From Chloroflexota bacterium (GTDB lineage: Bacteria > Chloroflexota > Dormibacteria > Dormibacterales > Dormibacteraceae), in the NCBI GenBank assembly GCA_005883575.1, contig VBFH01000022.1:1-64000 (forward strand): a stretch of DNA of 64,000 nt, given 5' to 3'. The translations under genes and the position numbers were made by a program. The notes below the pieces were generated by a model. The model was not told where the DNA came from. It did not search any database and was given only the letters and a program-made list of their open reading frames with translations. Positions 38,607 to 46,583 of this stretch are shown in pieces (the first letter of the stretch is position 1; each line of letters opens with the position of its first letter).

Positions 38607-39524
38607 ATGGCTGCGCTCGTGAGTCCAGGAATCACCAAACTCGTTGGCAACACACCGCTGCTTCGCGTGCGCCTCTTCGAACGCGAGTTCCCGAACGTTG
38701 AGGTCTACGCGAAGGCGGAATGGTTCAACCCCGGCGGATCGGTGAAGGACCGCGCGGCGTTGTCGATGGTTGAAGACGGCGAGAGGCGCGCCGCCCTCAC
38801 CAAAGACAAGACGATCATCGACTCGACATCAGGCAACACTGGCATCGCCTACGCCCTCATGGGCGCGGCCAAGGGATACCGGGTCAAGCTCGTCATGCCC
38901 GGCAACGTGAGCATGGAGCGCAAGGCTCTCGTCACGGCCTACGGCGCCGAGATCGTCTACAGCGATGCGGGCGAGGGATCAGACGGCGCGATCCGCCTGG
39001 TCCGGGAGCTGGTCGACCACGACCCTCAGGCGTATTTCTATCCCGACCAGTACTCGAATCCCGCGAACCCACGCGCGCACTACGAAGGGACCGCGGTCGA
39101 GATCCTGGAGCAGACCGGCGGTCGGATCACGCATTTCGTCGCGGGACTTGGCACCACCGGCACCTTCGTCGGCACCACCAAACGCCTGAAGGAGCATGAC
39201 GCGTCGATCCAGGCCATAGCCGTTCAGCCGGAGGATGCGTTTCACGGACTGGAGGGGCTCAAGCATCTGCCGACCGCGATCGTTCCGCGCATCTGGGACG
39301 CGGCACAGGCGGATGAGGTGTGGGGTTGTCCCACCGAGCCCGCCTACGACCTTGCAAGGTCCATCGCTCGGTCCGAAGGGCTCCTGGTCGGCCACTCGAG
39401 CGGCGCCGCGCTGTGGGCCGTCCGCAAGCTCGCCCAAAGCATACGGGAGGGTGTGGTGGTGACGGTCTTTCCCGACTCCGGCGACCGCTATCTGTCGTCT
39501 GGGCTTTATGGGAGGAATAAGTGA
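38607..39524 (+). CDS. cysM: cysteine synthase (CysM/CysK family)
   Basis: 305 residues. PLP-dependent beta-replacement making cysteine from an activated serine. The PLP Lys is in NPGGSVKDRAA; STSGNTGIAYAL is the substrate loop; GLGTTGTFVGTT binds the cofactor phosphate; VFPDSGDRYLSSGLY ends the protein. The branch resembles mycobacterial CysM, which uses a sulfur-carrier protein, because a Mec-like JAMM protease gene follows 34 nt downstream. Confidence 0.93.
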   Translation: MAALVSPGITKLVGNTPLLRVRLFEREFPNVEVYAKAEWFNPGGSVKDRAALSMVEDGERRAALTKDKTIIDSTSGNTGIAYALMGAAKGYRVKLVMPGNVSMERKALVTAYGAEIVYSDAGEGSDGAIRLVRELVDHDPQAYFYPDQYSNPANPRAHYEGTAVEILEQTGGRITHFVAGLGTTGTFVGTTKRLKEHDASIQAIAVQPEDAFHGLEGLKHLPTAIVPRIWDAAQADEVWGCPTEPAYDLARSIARSEGLLVGHSSGAALWAVRKLAQSIREGVVVTVFPDSGDRYLSSGLYGRNK

Positions 39525-39532
39525 GCGAGCGT

Positions 39533-39558
39533 CCCCTCCCGACCCGCACGGTGGGGAG
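39533..39558 (-). repeat. palindromic element, copy C (short form)
   Basis: Minus-strand reading: CTCCCCAC..., ...GGGAGGGG; 26 bp, without the second palindrome. It sits between cysM and the JAMM gene and abuts the GTG start. Confidence 0.6.
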
Positions 39559-39969
39559 GTGAAGATTCGGCAGGACGCCCTCGAGAAGATCCGTTCCCAC
39601 GGGGCTGAGGGTTTCCCGCACGAGATCTGCGGGCTGTTGATCGGAAGGCCGTCGGAGAACCTAATCACCGAAGTCCGGCCGGTCCGCAACGTCGAAATGC
39701 AAAACCCTGAGGTGCGGTACCTCATCGACGACAAAGAGGACATGCGCATCCGCAAAGAGCTATACAAGTCGGACCTCGACGTGCTCGGCTACTACCACAG
39801 CCACCCGAACCATCCCGCGCAGCCGTCGATCTTCGACACCGAGCGCTCGTGGGAGAGCTACGTGTACGTGATCGTCTCCGTGCAGGACGGCCGGCCGGCG
39901 GACGTGAATGCGTTCATCGCCCAGAACGACCGCGGTCCGATGGTCCTCGAGCCCCTCGAGGTCGCCTGA
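39559..39969 (+). CDS. JAMM/Mov34 metalloprotease, Mec-like
   Basis: 136 residues. The JAMM motif is complete: a Glu in the N-terminal HEICGLLIG, then YYHSHPNHPAQPSIFD (HxH...S..D) for zinc. In mycobacteria the homologue Mec releases cysteine from the carrier CysO after CysM action, and this gene directly follows cysM; that role is inferred. GTG 39559 gives the usual N-terminus (MKIRQDALEKI); an ATG at 39508 would read through the palindromic element. Confidence 0.88.
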   Translation: MKIRQDALEKIRSHGAEGFPHEICGLLIGRPSENLITEVRPVRNVEMQNPEVRYLIDDKEDMRIRKELYKSDLDVLGYYHSHPNHPAQPSIFDTERSWESYVYVIVSVQDGRPADVNAFIAQNDRGPMVLEPLEVA

Positions 39970-41162
39970 GAATTCAAACCGCCGCACCGGCCCCGGTCAG
40001 GTGGCTGAATCGAAACGTCCTGGGCATCGGCCTCGCCGACCTCGCCGCCGACGCGAATTACGAGATGGTGCTGGCGATCTTGCCGCTCTTCATCACCTCA
40101 GGCCTGGGTGCGCCCGCCCTCGCCGTCGGATTGGTGGAGGGGGTCGCGGACGGCTCGTCGGCGGCGATCAAGGTCTGGAGTGGTTGGTACAGCGACCGGA
40201 TAGAGTGGCGAAAATCGCTCGCGGCCGGCGGCTATGGCGCAACCGGCGTCGGCTTCGCGCTCCTTGTCGCGGTCACGACCTGGCCGCAGGTGCTTGTCTC
40301 GCGCGGGTTCGCGTGGATGGGCCGTGGAGTCCGGCAGCCGATCCGCAACGCGATGCTCGCGGGGTCGGTCGAGAAGAAGGACCTCGGCAAGGCGTTCGGC
40401 TTCCACGAAGCGATGGACACGGCCGGCGCGCTCATCGGCCCCGCCACCGCCTTCCTCTTGCTGGCGACGAACCACGGCTTTCGGACCGTGTTCGCGGTGG
40501 CGATGATCCCCGCCGCGTTCGCCGTCGCCTTTTTCGCTCTGCTCACCCGCGATCCCCGGCGAGGCACATGGCGCGTGGAAGCGCCGAATCTGAAGCTGCC
40601 CGCGGGTTTCTGGCGCTTGATGGTTCCGATTGGCATCTTCGGCGCGGGCAACTTCGCTACCGCCTTCTTCACCCTGCGCGTCGTGCAGATGCTGCAGCCC
40701 GAGCTGAGCCGGCCCGCGGCGACGGCCGCGGCGGTCGGCTTCTACCTCGCCCACAACGCGGTGGGCACTGCCGTTTCCTTTCCGGCCGGGTGGTTGGCGG
40801 ATCGGGTCGGCAAGCCCCAGGTCCTCGCCGCCGCCTACGTGACCTTCGGCCTTGCTTGCGTCGTGGGCGCGCTGGGCCATGGCTGGTTCGCGGTGGCGGG
40901 CCTGGCCCTCCTGGTCGGAGCGGAGTCGCCTGTGGTGTCCTCGGTGGAAGGGTCGCTGTCCGGATCACTCGTCGAGGAGCCGAAGCTCGGCACCGCCTTC
41001 GGGGTGCTCAACGGCATCAACGGGGCGGGAGACCTCCTCTCGAGCGTTCTGGCCGGCTTGCTGTGGATGGCGAGCCCGGCCGCCTCGATGGGCTTGGGCG
41101 CGGTCCTGAGCCTGGTCAGCACCTCAATCCTGTGGTTGAGGCCACCCACATCGTCTAATTGA
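39966..41162 (+). CDS. MFS transporter
   Basis: About 398 residues with some 12 membrane helices. The conserved loop between helices 2 and 3 is WSGWYSDRIEWRK, and a matching loop in the second half is GWLADRVGKPQ. The substrate is unknown. CTG 39966 overlaps the preceding TGA (CTGA) and is favoured because no ATG, GTG or TTG occurs between 39849 and the first helix; GTG 39849 would overlap the JAMM gene by 121 nt. Confidence 0.85.
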   Translation: MRIQTAAPAPVRWLNRNVLGIGLADLAADANYEMVLAILPLFITSGLGAPALAVGLVEGVADGSSAAIKVWSGWYSDRIEWRKSLAAGGYGATGVGFALLVAVTTWPQVLVSRGFAWMGRGVRQPIRNAMLAGSVEKKDLGKAFGFHEAMDTAGALIGPATAFLLLATNHGFRTVFAVAMIPAAFAVAFFALLTRDPRRGTWRVEAPNLKLPAGFWRLMVPIGIFGAGNFATAFFTLRVVQMLQPELSRPAATAAAVGFYLAHNAVGTAVSFPAGWLADRVGKPQVLAAAYVTFGLACVVGALGHGWFAVAGLALLVGAESPVVSSVEGSLSGSLVEEPKLGTAFGVLNGINGAGDLLSSVLAGLLWMASPAASMGLGAVLSLVSTSILWLRPPTSSN

Positions 41163-41165
41163 CCG

Positions 41166-42515
41166 ATGGCTCGGCCTATCGTCGCGATCATCGGTCGTCC
41201 AAACGTCGGCAAGTCGACCCTCTTCAACCGCATGATCGGCTGGAAGAAGGCGATCGTCGACCCCCAGTCCGGCCTCACCCGAGACCGGCTGTATGGCGTC
41301 GCCGACTGGCGCGGTCGGGAGTTCACGGTGGTCGACACCGCGGGCCTTGACCTGGACGGCGCGAAAGACTCCTCCCGAGCGGCGATTGAGGCGCAGTCGA
41401 AGATTGCCATCGACCAGGCCGACGTGATCGTCTTCCTGCTCGACGTGCGGCAGGGCCTCACTCCCATCGACCGCGATATCGCTCGAATGCTCCGGACGTC
41501 GCGACGCAACCTGATCGTCGCAGCCAACAAAGCCGACTCGCCCTCTGAGCGACATCTCGCGCACGAGGTGTCGGAGCTGGGGTTCGACGAACCTTCCCTG
41601 ATCTCCGCCCAACACGGGCTCGGCGTCGGCGAGCTGCTCGACCGCGTCATCGGAGTGCTGCCTCGCCCTGACGAGGCCGCGCCGGCGGACGATAACGCGG
41701 ACCGGCTCGCGATCATGGGCCGGCCCAACGTCGGCAAGTCGTCGCTGCTCAACGCCCTCCTGGGCGACGAACGAGCGCTGGTCAGCCCGACCCCGGGCAC
41801 GACGCGCGACCCCATCGACACCGAGCTCTCATTCGACGGCGTGCCGGTCGTGCTCATTGACACGGCCGGCATCCGCCGCAAGTCATCGAGCCGCGACCGT
41901 CTCGAGCGCTACAGCCTGCTCCGCGGCATCCATGCCATGGAACGTGCTGACGTGGTGCTGCTCGTGATCGACGCCTCCGCGGGTGTGCTTGCGCAGGACC
42001 AGCACGTCGCCGGGTACGCGCTCGAGGCAGGCAAGGGGCTTGTCATCGTGGTCAACAAGATCGACCTCGTGGAGCCGGACATGCGCATGCTGGCCTACTG
42101 GCGCAAGGCGCTGGCGTCCGATTTCAAATTTGCTGCTTATGCGCCGGTCGTCGCGGTGTCCGCCAAGACCAAGGTTGGGATCCCCTCCATTCTCCCGGTC
42201 GCGCTGGAGGTGGTCGGGCAGCGGCGCATCAAGATGCCATCCAACGAGCTGAATCGCGTGCTGCGCGACGCGTTTGTCGAGCACCCGCCACCCAGCTTCA
42301 AAGGCCGCCGGCTGAAGCTGACCTATGCCACTCAGGCGGGAGACCAAACCCCGACGGTGGTCATGTTCGTCAACGACACGAACCTCCTACATTTCTCCTA
42401 TCGGCGATACCTGGAGAAGAAGGTCCGCGATCGCTTCGGCCTTGTCGGCAACCCTTTGAAGCTGGTGCTGCGCGCCGAAGAAACCAGGCGATCCCGAGCC
42501 AGGGCGGCAAAATAG
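41166..42515 (+). CDS. der: ribosome-assembly GTPase Der (EngA)
   Basis: 449 residues. Two GTPase domains in tandem: GRPNVGKSTLFN with DTAGLDL and NKAD (first), GRPNVGKSSLLN with DTAGIRR and NKID (second), then a C-terminal KH-like domain (about 350-449) ending in basic residues. Der acts in 50S subunit maturation. It starts 3 nt after the MFS gene. Confidence 0.96.
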   Translation: MARPIVAIIGRPNVGKSTLFNRMIGWKKAIVDPQSGLTRDRLYGVADWRGREFTVVDTAGLDLDGAKDSSRAAIEAQSKIAIDQADVIVFLLDVRQGLTPIDRDIARMLRTSRRNLIVAANKADSPSERHLAHEVSELGFDEPSLISAQHGLGVGELLDRVIGVLPRPDEAAPADDNADRLAIMGRPNVGKSSLLNALLGDERALVSPTPGTTRDPIDTELSFDGVPVVLIDTAGIRRKSSSRDRLERYSLLRGIHAMERADVVLLVIDASAGVLAQDQHVAGYALEAGKGLVIVVNKIDLVEPDMRMLAYWRKALASDFKFAAYAPVVAVSAKTKVGIPSILPVALEVVGQRRIKMPSNELNRVLRDAFVEHPPPSFKGRRLKLTYATQAGDQTPTVVMFVNDTNLLHFSYRRYLEKKVRDRFGLVGNPLKLVLRAEETRRSRARAAK

Positions 42516-42520
42516 CGTCG

Positions 42521-42545
42521 TTTACACATCCCTCACACATGTAAG
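42521..42545 (+). promoter_or_regulatory. 11-bp direct repeat upstream of the response regulator
   Basis: ACACAT occurs at 42524-42529 and 42535-42540, a period of 11 bp, typical of OmpR-family binding sites. It may be an autoregulatory site; TTTACA at 42521 could also serve as a -35. Confidence 0.4.
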
Positions 42546-42593
42546 ACAGCCGTCTGACGTCCAGGTGATGAATTTGACGCCGTGGGTTCAGCG

Positions 42594-43283
42594 ATGACGT
42601 CGAAGATCCTCGTCGTCGACGACGAGAAGCACATCGTCGAGCTGGCGCGCCTTTATCTCACGCGTGCGGGCTATGAGGTCGAGGGGGTGGGGGACGGGGC
42701 GCAGGCGGTGGCCAGATTCGGGCAGGTCAAACCCGACCTCGTCATCCTCGACATCATGCTGCCCGGCACGGACGGCCTCACGATCTGCAAGGAGATCCGC
42801 AAGCAGAGCCAGGTTCCGATCATCATGCTGACGGCCCGCGACGAGGTCACCGACAAGGTGGTCGGCCTCGAGGTGGGCGCCGACGACTACCTCACGAAAC
42901 CCTTCCACCCACAGGAGTTGGTGGCGCGCGCAAAGGCTCTGCTCCGCCGCGCCCGGACCGAACCCGATCAGCCGAAGCTCGTCCGCGCCGGCAAGCTCGA
43001 GGTGGACATCGAGCGGCATGAGGTCCGCTATGGCTCAGAGCGCGTGCAGCTTAGGCCGAAGGAGTTCGACCTGCTTGCTCTGCTGGCGCGATATCCGGGC
43101 CGGGTCTTCCAGCGCAGCGAGCTGCTGGACCTGGTGTGGGGCTATGACTTTCCTGGATACACCCGCACCGTCGACGTCCACGTGCAGCAGGTCCGCGAGA
43201 AGCTTGCGGCCGCGAAGGTCACTGATCCCAGCATCCAGACTGTGTGGGGCGTCGGATATCGCCTGGAGCTGGCAGCCAGCTGA
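42594..43283 (+). CDS. OmpR/PhoB-family response regulator
   Basis: 229 residues. Receiver domain (1-120): VVDDEKH acidic pocket, phosphorylation Asp in LVILDIMLPGTDG, Thr/Lys in LTARDEV and YLTKPF. DNA-binding winged helix (about 130-229): RPKEFDLLALLARYPGRVFQRSELL and TRTVDVHVQQVREKL. ATG 42594 is preferred over GTG 42582. The kinase gene overlaps its stop. Confidence 0.95.
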   Translation: MTSKILVVDDEKHIVELARLYLTRAGYEVEGVGDGAQAVARFGQVKPDLVILDIMLPGTDGLTICKEIRKQSQVPIIMLTARDEVTDKVVGLEVGADDYLTKPFHPQELVARAKALLRRARTEPDQPKLVRAGKLEVDIERHEVRYGSERVQLRPKEFDLLALLARYPGRVFQRSELLDLVWGYDFPGYTRTVDVHVQQVREKLAAAKVTDPSIQTVWGVGYRLELAAS

Positions 43284-44758
43284 CACTGCGCTTCCGGCTC
43301 ATGGCGGCGGCCGCAGGTATCGTCGCGGTCAGCCTGCTGCTCGCCGGCGCCCTGACCTGGGTCCAGGTTCGCGATCTCGAGTTCCAGAGCGTGCAAGAGC
43401 AACTGGACCGCCAGATCACCTCCGCCGCGGCGGCGGTGCGAACGCAGGAATGCATCGTCACGCCGGCGCCGGGGACGGGCTTGTGCCGGCCGGCGTCGAC
43501 AAGCGATTTCAGGGACCGGTTGAACTCAGGCGCCACGCGCCTGGGAAGCGGGCGCCTGCTGCTTCTGGACCCTCAGCGATACATCGTCTACGACAGCGCT
43601 GACGGGGAGGCGGTCGGAGGCCATATGGCATTGACGCCGTCAGCGCGCTTCGCAAACGTCTTCGAAGCTCGGACGTCACTCGGAAACGAGACCTACCTTG
43701 CGGCTGCGATGAGGCTGCCCGGCAAAAGAGTCGATCCGCTCGGCGCCACGTTTGTCGTCCTGGCGCAGCCTCAGTCGTTCGTCGCCACCGCGGCCGCCGG
43801 CGATCTCGCGACTCGATTGCTCGAGGCCGGCGGCGCGGCGCTCGTCGTGGCCATGCTGCTCATCATGCTGGTCAGTCGTTCTGTGACGCGTCCCCTGACT
43901 CAGCTCGCGTCGGCGGCGGAAGACATCGCCGCGGGCAACTACTCACGCCGGGTGAGCCTGGCGGGCCAGGACGAGATCGGGATGCTCGGTTCGGCCTTCA
44001 ACCGAATGGCCGAAGCCGTGGAGCGTGCGCGGAAGGTGCAGCGCGACTTTCTCGCCAATGTCTCTCACGAGCTCAAGACTCCCCTCACGAGTCTCATCGG
44101 TTTCAGCCATGCGCTGGTCGACGGCAGCCTGCTCGGCGAGGCCGAACGGACGCGCGCCGCGACGATCGTGCACGAGGAGTCTGAGCGCGTGCTGCGAATG
44201 GCGCAGGAGCTGCTCGACCTCGCGCGTGTGGAAGCGGGGTCGATCTCGATGCACATCACGTCCGTCGATCTTGGCGGCCAGCTCGAGCAAGAGCTGGAGA
44301 TCGTCAGGCCGCGCGCCGCGTCGCGTGAGCTGTCGCTTCACCTCAACGTGCCCGACGACATTCCGCCTGTGGCCGCCGACCCGGAACGGCTGCACCAGAT
44401 CCTCGACAACCTGCTGGACAATGCCGTCAAGTACGCGCCCAATGGCTCGACAGTCAACGCGGTGGCGCGCCTCAGCGGCGGCTCGGTGGAGACGGTGATT
44501 TCCAATCCCGCCGGCGCGCATCGGCCCGACCCTGACCGCATGTTCGACCGCTTCTATCGCGCCGACCCGTCGCGATCAGCCGCAGCCGGCGGGGTTGGGC
44601 TCGGGCTGGCCATCTCTCGCGAGCTGGCCGCGGCGATGAGAGGCCGGCTCTGGGCGGACTTCGACGACGCCGCGAACCTGCGCCTGCACCTCACGCTTCC
44701 CGCCTCCCGCGAGGCCTTGCCGAAAGCTGACGAGGAACCTTCGGCCGCGGTCGCTTAG
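43280..44758 (+). CDS. membrane sensor histidine kinase
   Basis: 492 residues. Two membrane helices (about 10-30 and 180-205) flank an outer sensor domain of about 150 residues with two cysteines (TQECIV, GLCRP). HAMP follows, then the dimerisation His in FLANVSHELKTPLTSLIGFS and an ATPase domain with N box LDNLLDNAVKYAP and GGVGLGLAISREL. The usual DxGxG (G1) box is replaced by SNPAGAHRPDPDR, which may weaken ATP binding. CTG 43280 overlaps the regulator TGA and gives a basic N-terminus; GTG 43244 is the alternative. Confidence 0.92.
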   Translation: MTLRFRLMAAAAGIVAVSLLLAGALTWVQVRDLEFQSVQEQLDRQITSAAAAVRTQECIVTPAPGTGLCRPASTSDFRDRLNSGATRLGSGRLLLLDPQRYIVYDSADGEAVGGHMALTPSARFANVFEARTSLGNETYLAAAMRLPGKRVDPLGATFVVLAQPQSFVATAAAGDLATRLLEAGGAALVVAMLLIMLVSRSVTRPLTQLASAAEDIAAGNYSRRVSLAGQDEIGMLGSAFNRMAEAVERARKVQRDFLANVSHELKTPLTSLIGFSHALVDGSLLGEAERTRAATIVHEESERVLRMAQELLDLARVEAGSISMHITSVDLGGQLEQELEIVRPRAASRELSLHLNVPDDIPPVAADPERLHQILDNLLDNAVKYAPNGSTVNAVARLSGGSVETVISNPAGAHRPDPDRMFDRFYRADPSRSAAAGGVGLGLAISRELAAAMRGRLWADFDDAANLRLHLTLPASREALPKADEEPSAAVA

Positions 44759-45261
44759 TCGCTGTAGAAGCGTTGAGCGCTGCCCATGTTCGGCCAGAGG
44801 TAGGCCTGCACGTTCGCATACGCCTGCCGCAGATGATTCATGTCGTGATAAGCCCACTCGTGCAGGAGCTCATTGACGTTGATTGGCCCGACTTCGGGAT
44901 GGCGCCCCGAGCGCTCCAGCTGTTTGCCGCTCAGCGAGCGCACGAGCTCAACGCTTTCGCGTCGCAGGGGCTCGAACTCGTCCAGCAGCTCGTCCGGTTG
45001 GCGCTCGCAATCGCCGCGCCTCCTCGCCACCTCGGCTGAGTCCCACGCTTCGAGCGCCGGGTGCTCCGCGCCCAGGATGGTGCGGATGCGGCCGGCAAAG
45101 CCGCGCCTTTCGGCTTCGACGAGGTGACCCACCACCTCGTTCACGCACCACGCTTCTGGTGCGGGGCGCCAGGATGCGATGTCAGGCGTCAGGGAGCGGA
45201 GAAGGCCCGCGCAGGCCTGTCCCGAGGTCTCGAGGACGTTGGCGATCTCGTCGGGGGTCAA
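44755..45261 (-). CDS. DinB-family protein
   Basis: 168 residues, four-helix DinB/DUF664 type. Histidines in positions for a metal site: VGHLVEAERR, LLHEWAYHDMNHLRQ. Such proteins include thiol-dependent transferases and enzymes of unknown substrate. TTG 45261 overlaps the pdhC stop (TTGA), so it is the last gene of the pyruvate dehydrogenase operon; its stop overlaps the convergent kinase gene by 4 nt. Confidence 0.85.
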   Translation of the reverse strand: MTPDEIANVLETSGQACAGLLRSLTPDIASWRPAPEAWCVNEVVGHLVEAERRGFAGRIRTILGAEHPALEAWDSAEVARRRGDCERQPDELLDEFEPLRRESVELVRSLSGKQLERSGRHPEVGPINVNELLHEWAYHDMNHLRQAYANVQAYLWPNMGSAQRFYSD

Positions 45262-46583
45262 GAAGTCGAGACGAGCAGTGTGACCGGGTTTTCGATCAGG
45301 CGCTTGAGCTCGGCCATGAACTGCGCGGCGGTCGCGCCGTAGAAGACGCGGTGGTCGACGGACAGCGTCATGCGCATGACCTTGCCGGGCACGATCCGGC
45401 CGCTCTCGACGACCGGTACATCCTTGATCGCGCCCACGGCGAGGATCGCGGCTTCGGGCGGATTGATGATCGCCGTGAACTCATCCACGCCGAACATGCC
45501 GAGGTTCGAGATCGAGAAAGTGGCCCCGCTGAGGTCACCTTCGCCGGGCCGTCCAGATCGCGCGCGCTCGATAACCTGCCGCGAATCGATCGAGATCTGG
45601 ATCAGGTCCTTGATGTCAGCGTCGTGCACCACCGGCACCAGCAGACCCATGCCCTGGCTGGGCGCAACCGCAAGGCCGATGTTGATCGAGCGCTTGCGCT
45701 GGAACCTTCCGTCGGCCCAGGAGCTGTTGACCTCGGGGAACTTGCGCAGCGCAAGCGCGCAGGCCCGGACCAGGAAGTCCGTCATGGTGACCTTGTCCGC
45801 GCCGGGCACGGAATCTTTGAGCTGCTGACGCATGCTGACCGCCAGGTCGACGCGGGCTTCGACCGTGACCTGAAACTCGGGGACGGTCGATTTGGCCTCG
45901 GCCATGCGACGGGCGATCGTCGCCTGCATCCGACTGGGCTCGACGACCTCGACATCCGGGCCGCTCGGCCGCTCGGCGGTCGGCTGCGGCCTGCGCCGGT
46001 CGGATCTCGGCCGGCTGCCTCCGGCGGCGATCACGTCCTCTTTGACGATGCGACCTTCGGGGCCGGATCCCTTCAGCGACGCCAGGTCGACGCCCATCTC
46101 CGCGGCCAGGCGTTTGGCCAGCGGCGAGGCTTTGACCCCATCCTGCTGCTGGCCGTCTTCACCTCCCCGCTCGCGGGGAGTCGGCTGCGAGGCAGCCGGA
46201 GGGGCCTCGGGCGCCGTTTGCTTCGGAGCCGCTGACTTCTGCGCAGGCTCCCGCTCCTCGGCCACCTGCGCAGTCGGCTCCGGCTCCTTCGGTTTGGACC
46301 CGGCGGCGCCGTCCTTCTTCGGCGGGGCTTCTTTCGCGGCGGGCTCGGCGCCGGCCTCGCCTATCTTCGCAATTGGGGCGCCGATCTTGGCGGGGACCCC
46401 TTGCTCGACCAGGATCTGCAGCGTTCCGTCGGCTTCGGCCTCGAGGTCGAACGTAGCCTTGTCCGACTCGACCTCGGCCAGGACGTCGCCCGTCTTCACC
46501 TCATCGCCGCTCTTCTTCTTCCACTCGACGATGGTGCCCTCCTCCATCGTGTCGGACAGCTTGGGCATGTTGACGTCAGGCAT
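45258..46583 (-). CDS. pdhC: dihydrolipoyl acyltransferase (E2) of a pyruvate-type dehydrogenase complex
   Basis: 441 residues. One lipoyl domain (1-80) with the lipoylated Lys in VESDKATFDLE; a Pro/Ala/Glu-rich linker (about 82-150); a peripheral-subunit-binding domain (KASPLAKRLAAEMGVDLASL); and the catalytic domain from about 215. The end motif reads DHRVFYGATAAQF, so the Asp of the usual HRxxDG is a Tyr. Part of the linker is encoded by palindromic element copy D. The start overlaps the pdhB stop by 8 nt. Confidence 0.92.
   Translation of the reverse strand: MPDVNMPKLSDTMEEGTIVEWKKKSGDEVKTGDVLAEVESDKATFDLEAEADGTLQILVEQGVPAKIGAPIAKIGEAGAEPAAKEAPPKKDGAAGSKPKEPEPTAQVAEEREPAQKSAAPKQTAPEAPPAASQPTPRERGGEDGQQQDGVKASPLAKRLAAEMGVDLASLKGSGPEGRIVKEDVIAAGGSRPRSDRRRPQPTAERPSGPDVEVVEPSRMQATIARRMAEAKSTVPEFQVTVEARVDLAVSMRQQLKDSVPGADKVTMTDFLVRACALALRKFPEVNSSWADGRFQRKRSINIGLAVAPSQGMGLLVPVVHDADIKDLIQISIDSRQVIERARSGRPGEGDLSGATFSISNLGMFGVDEFTAIINPPEAAILAVGAIKDVPVVESGRIVPGKVMRMTLSVDHRVFYGATAAQFMAELKRLIENPVTLLVSTS
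46163..46204 (+). repeat. palindromic element, copy D (inside pdhC linker)
   Basis: CTCCCCGC-TC-GCGGGGAG, 2 nt, GGCTGC-GAG-GCAGCC, GGAGGGG; exactly 42 bp, so a clean insertion would keep the frame. On the coding strand it reads as a Pro/Ala/Gly-rich linker. Confidence 0.85.

Noticed and set aside
39849-39966. GTG 39849 as the MFS start
   Set aside because: It would overlap the JAMM gene by 121 nt with an Arg-rich, non-conserved leader; CTG 39966 fits the overlap pattern better.
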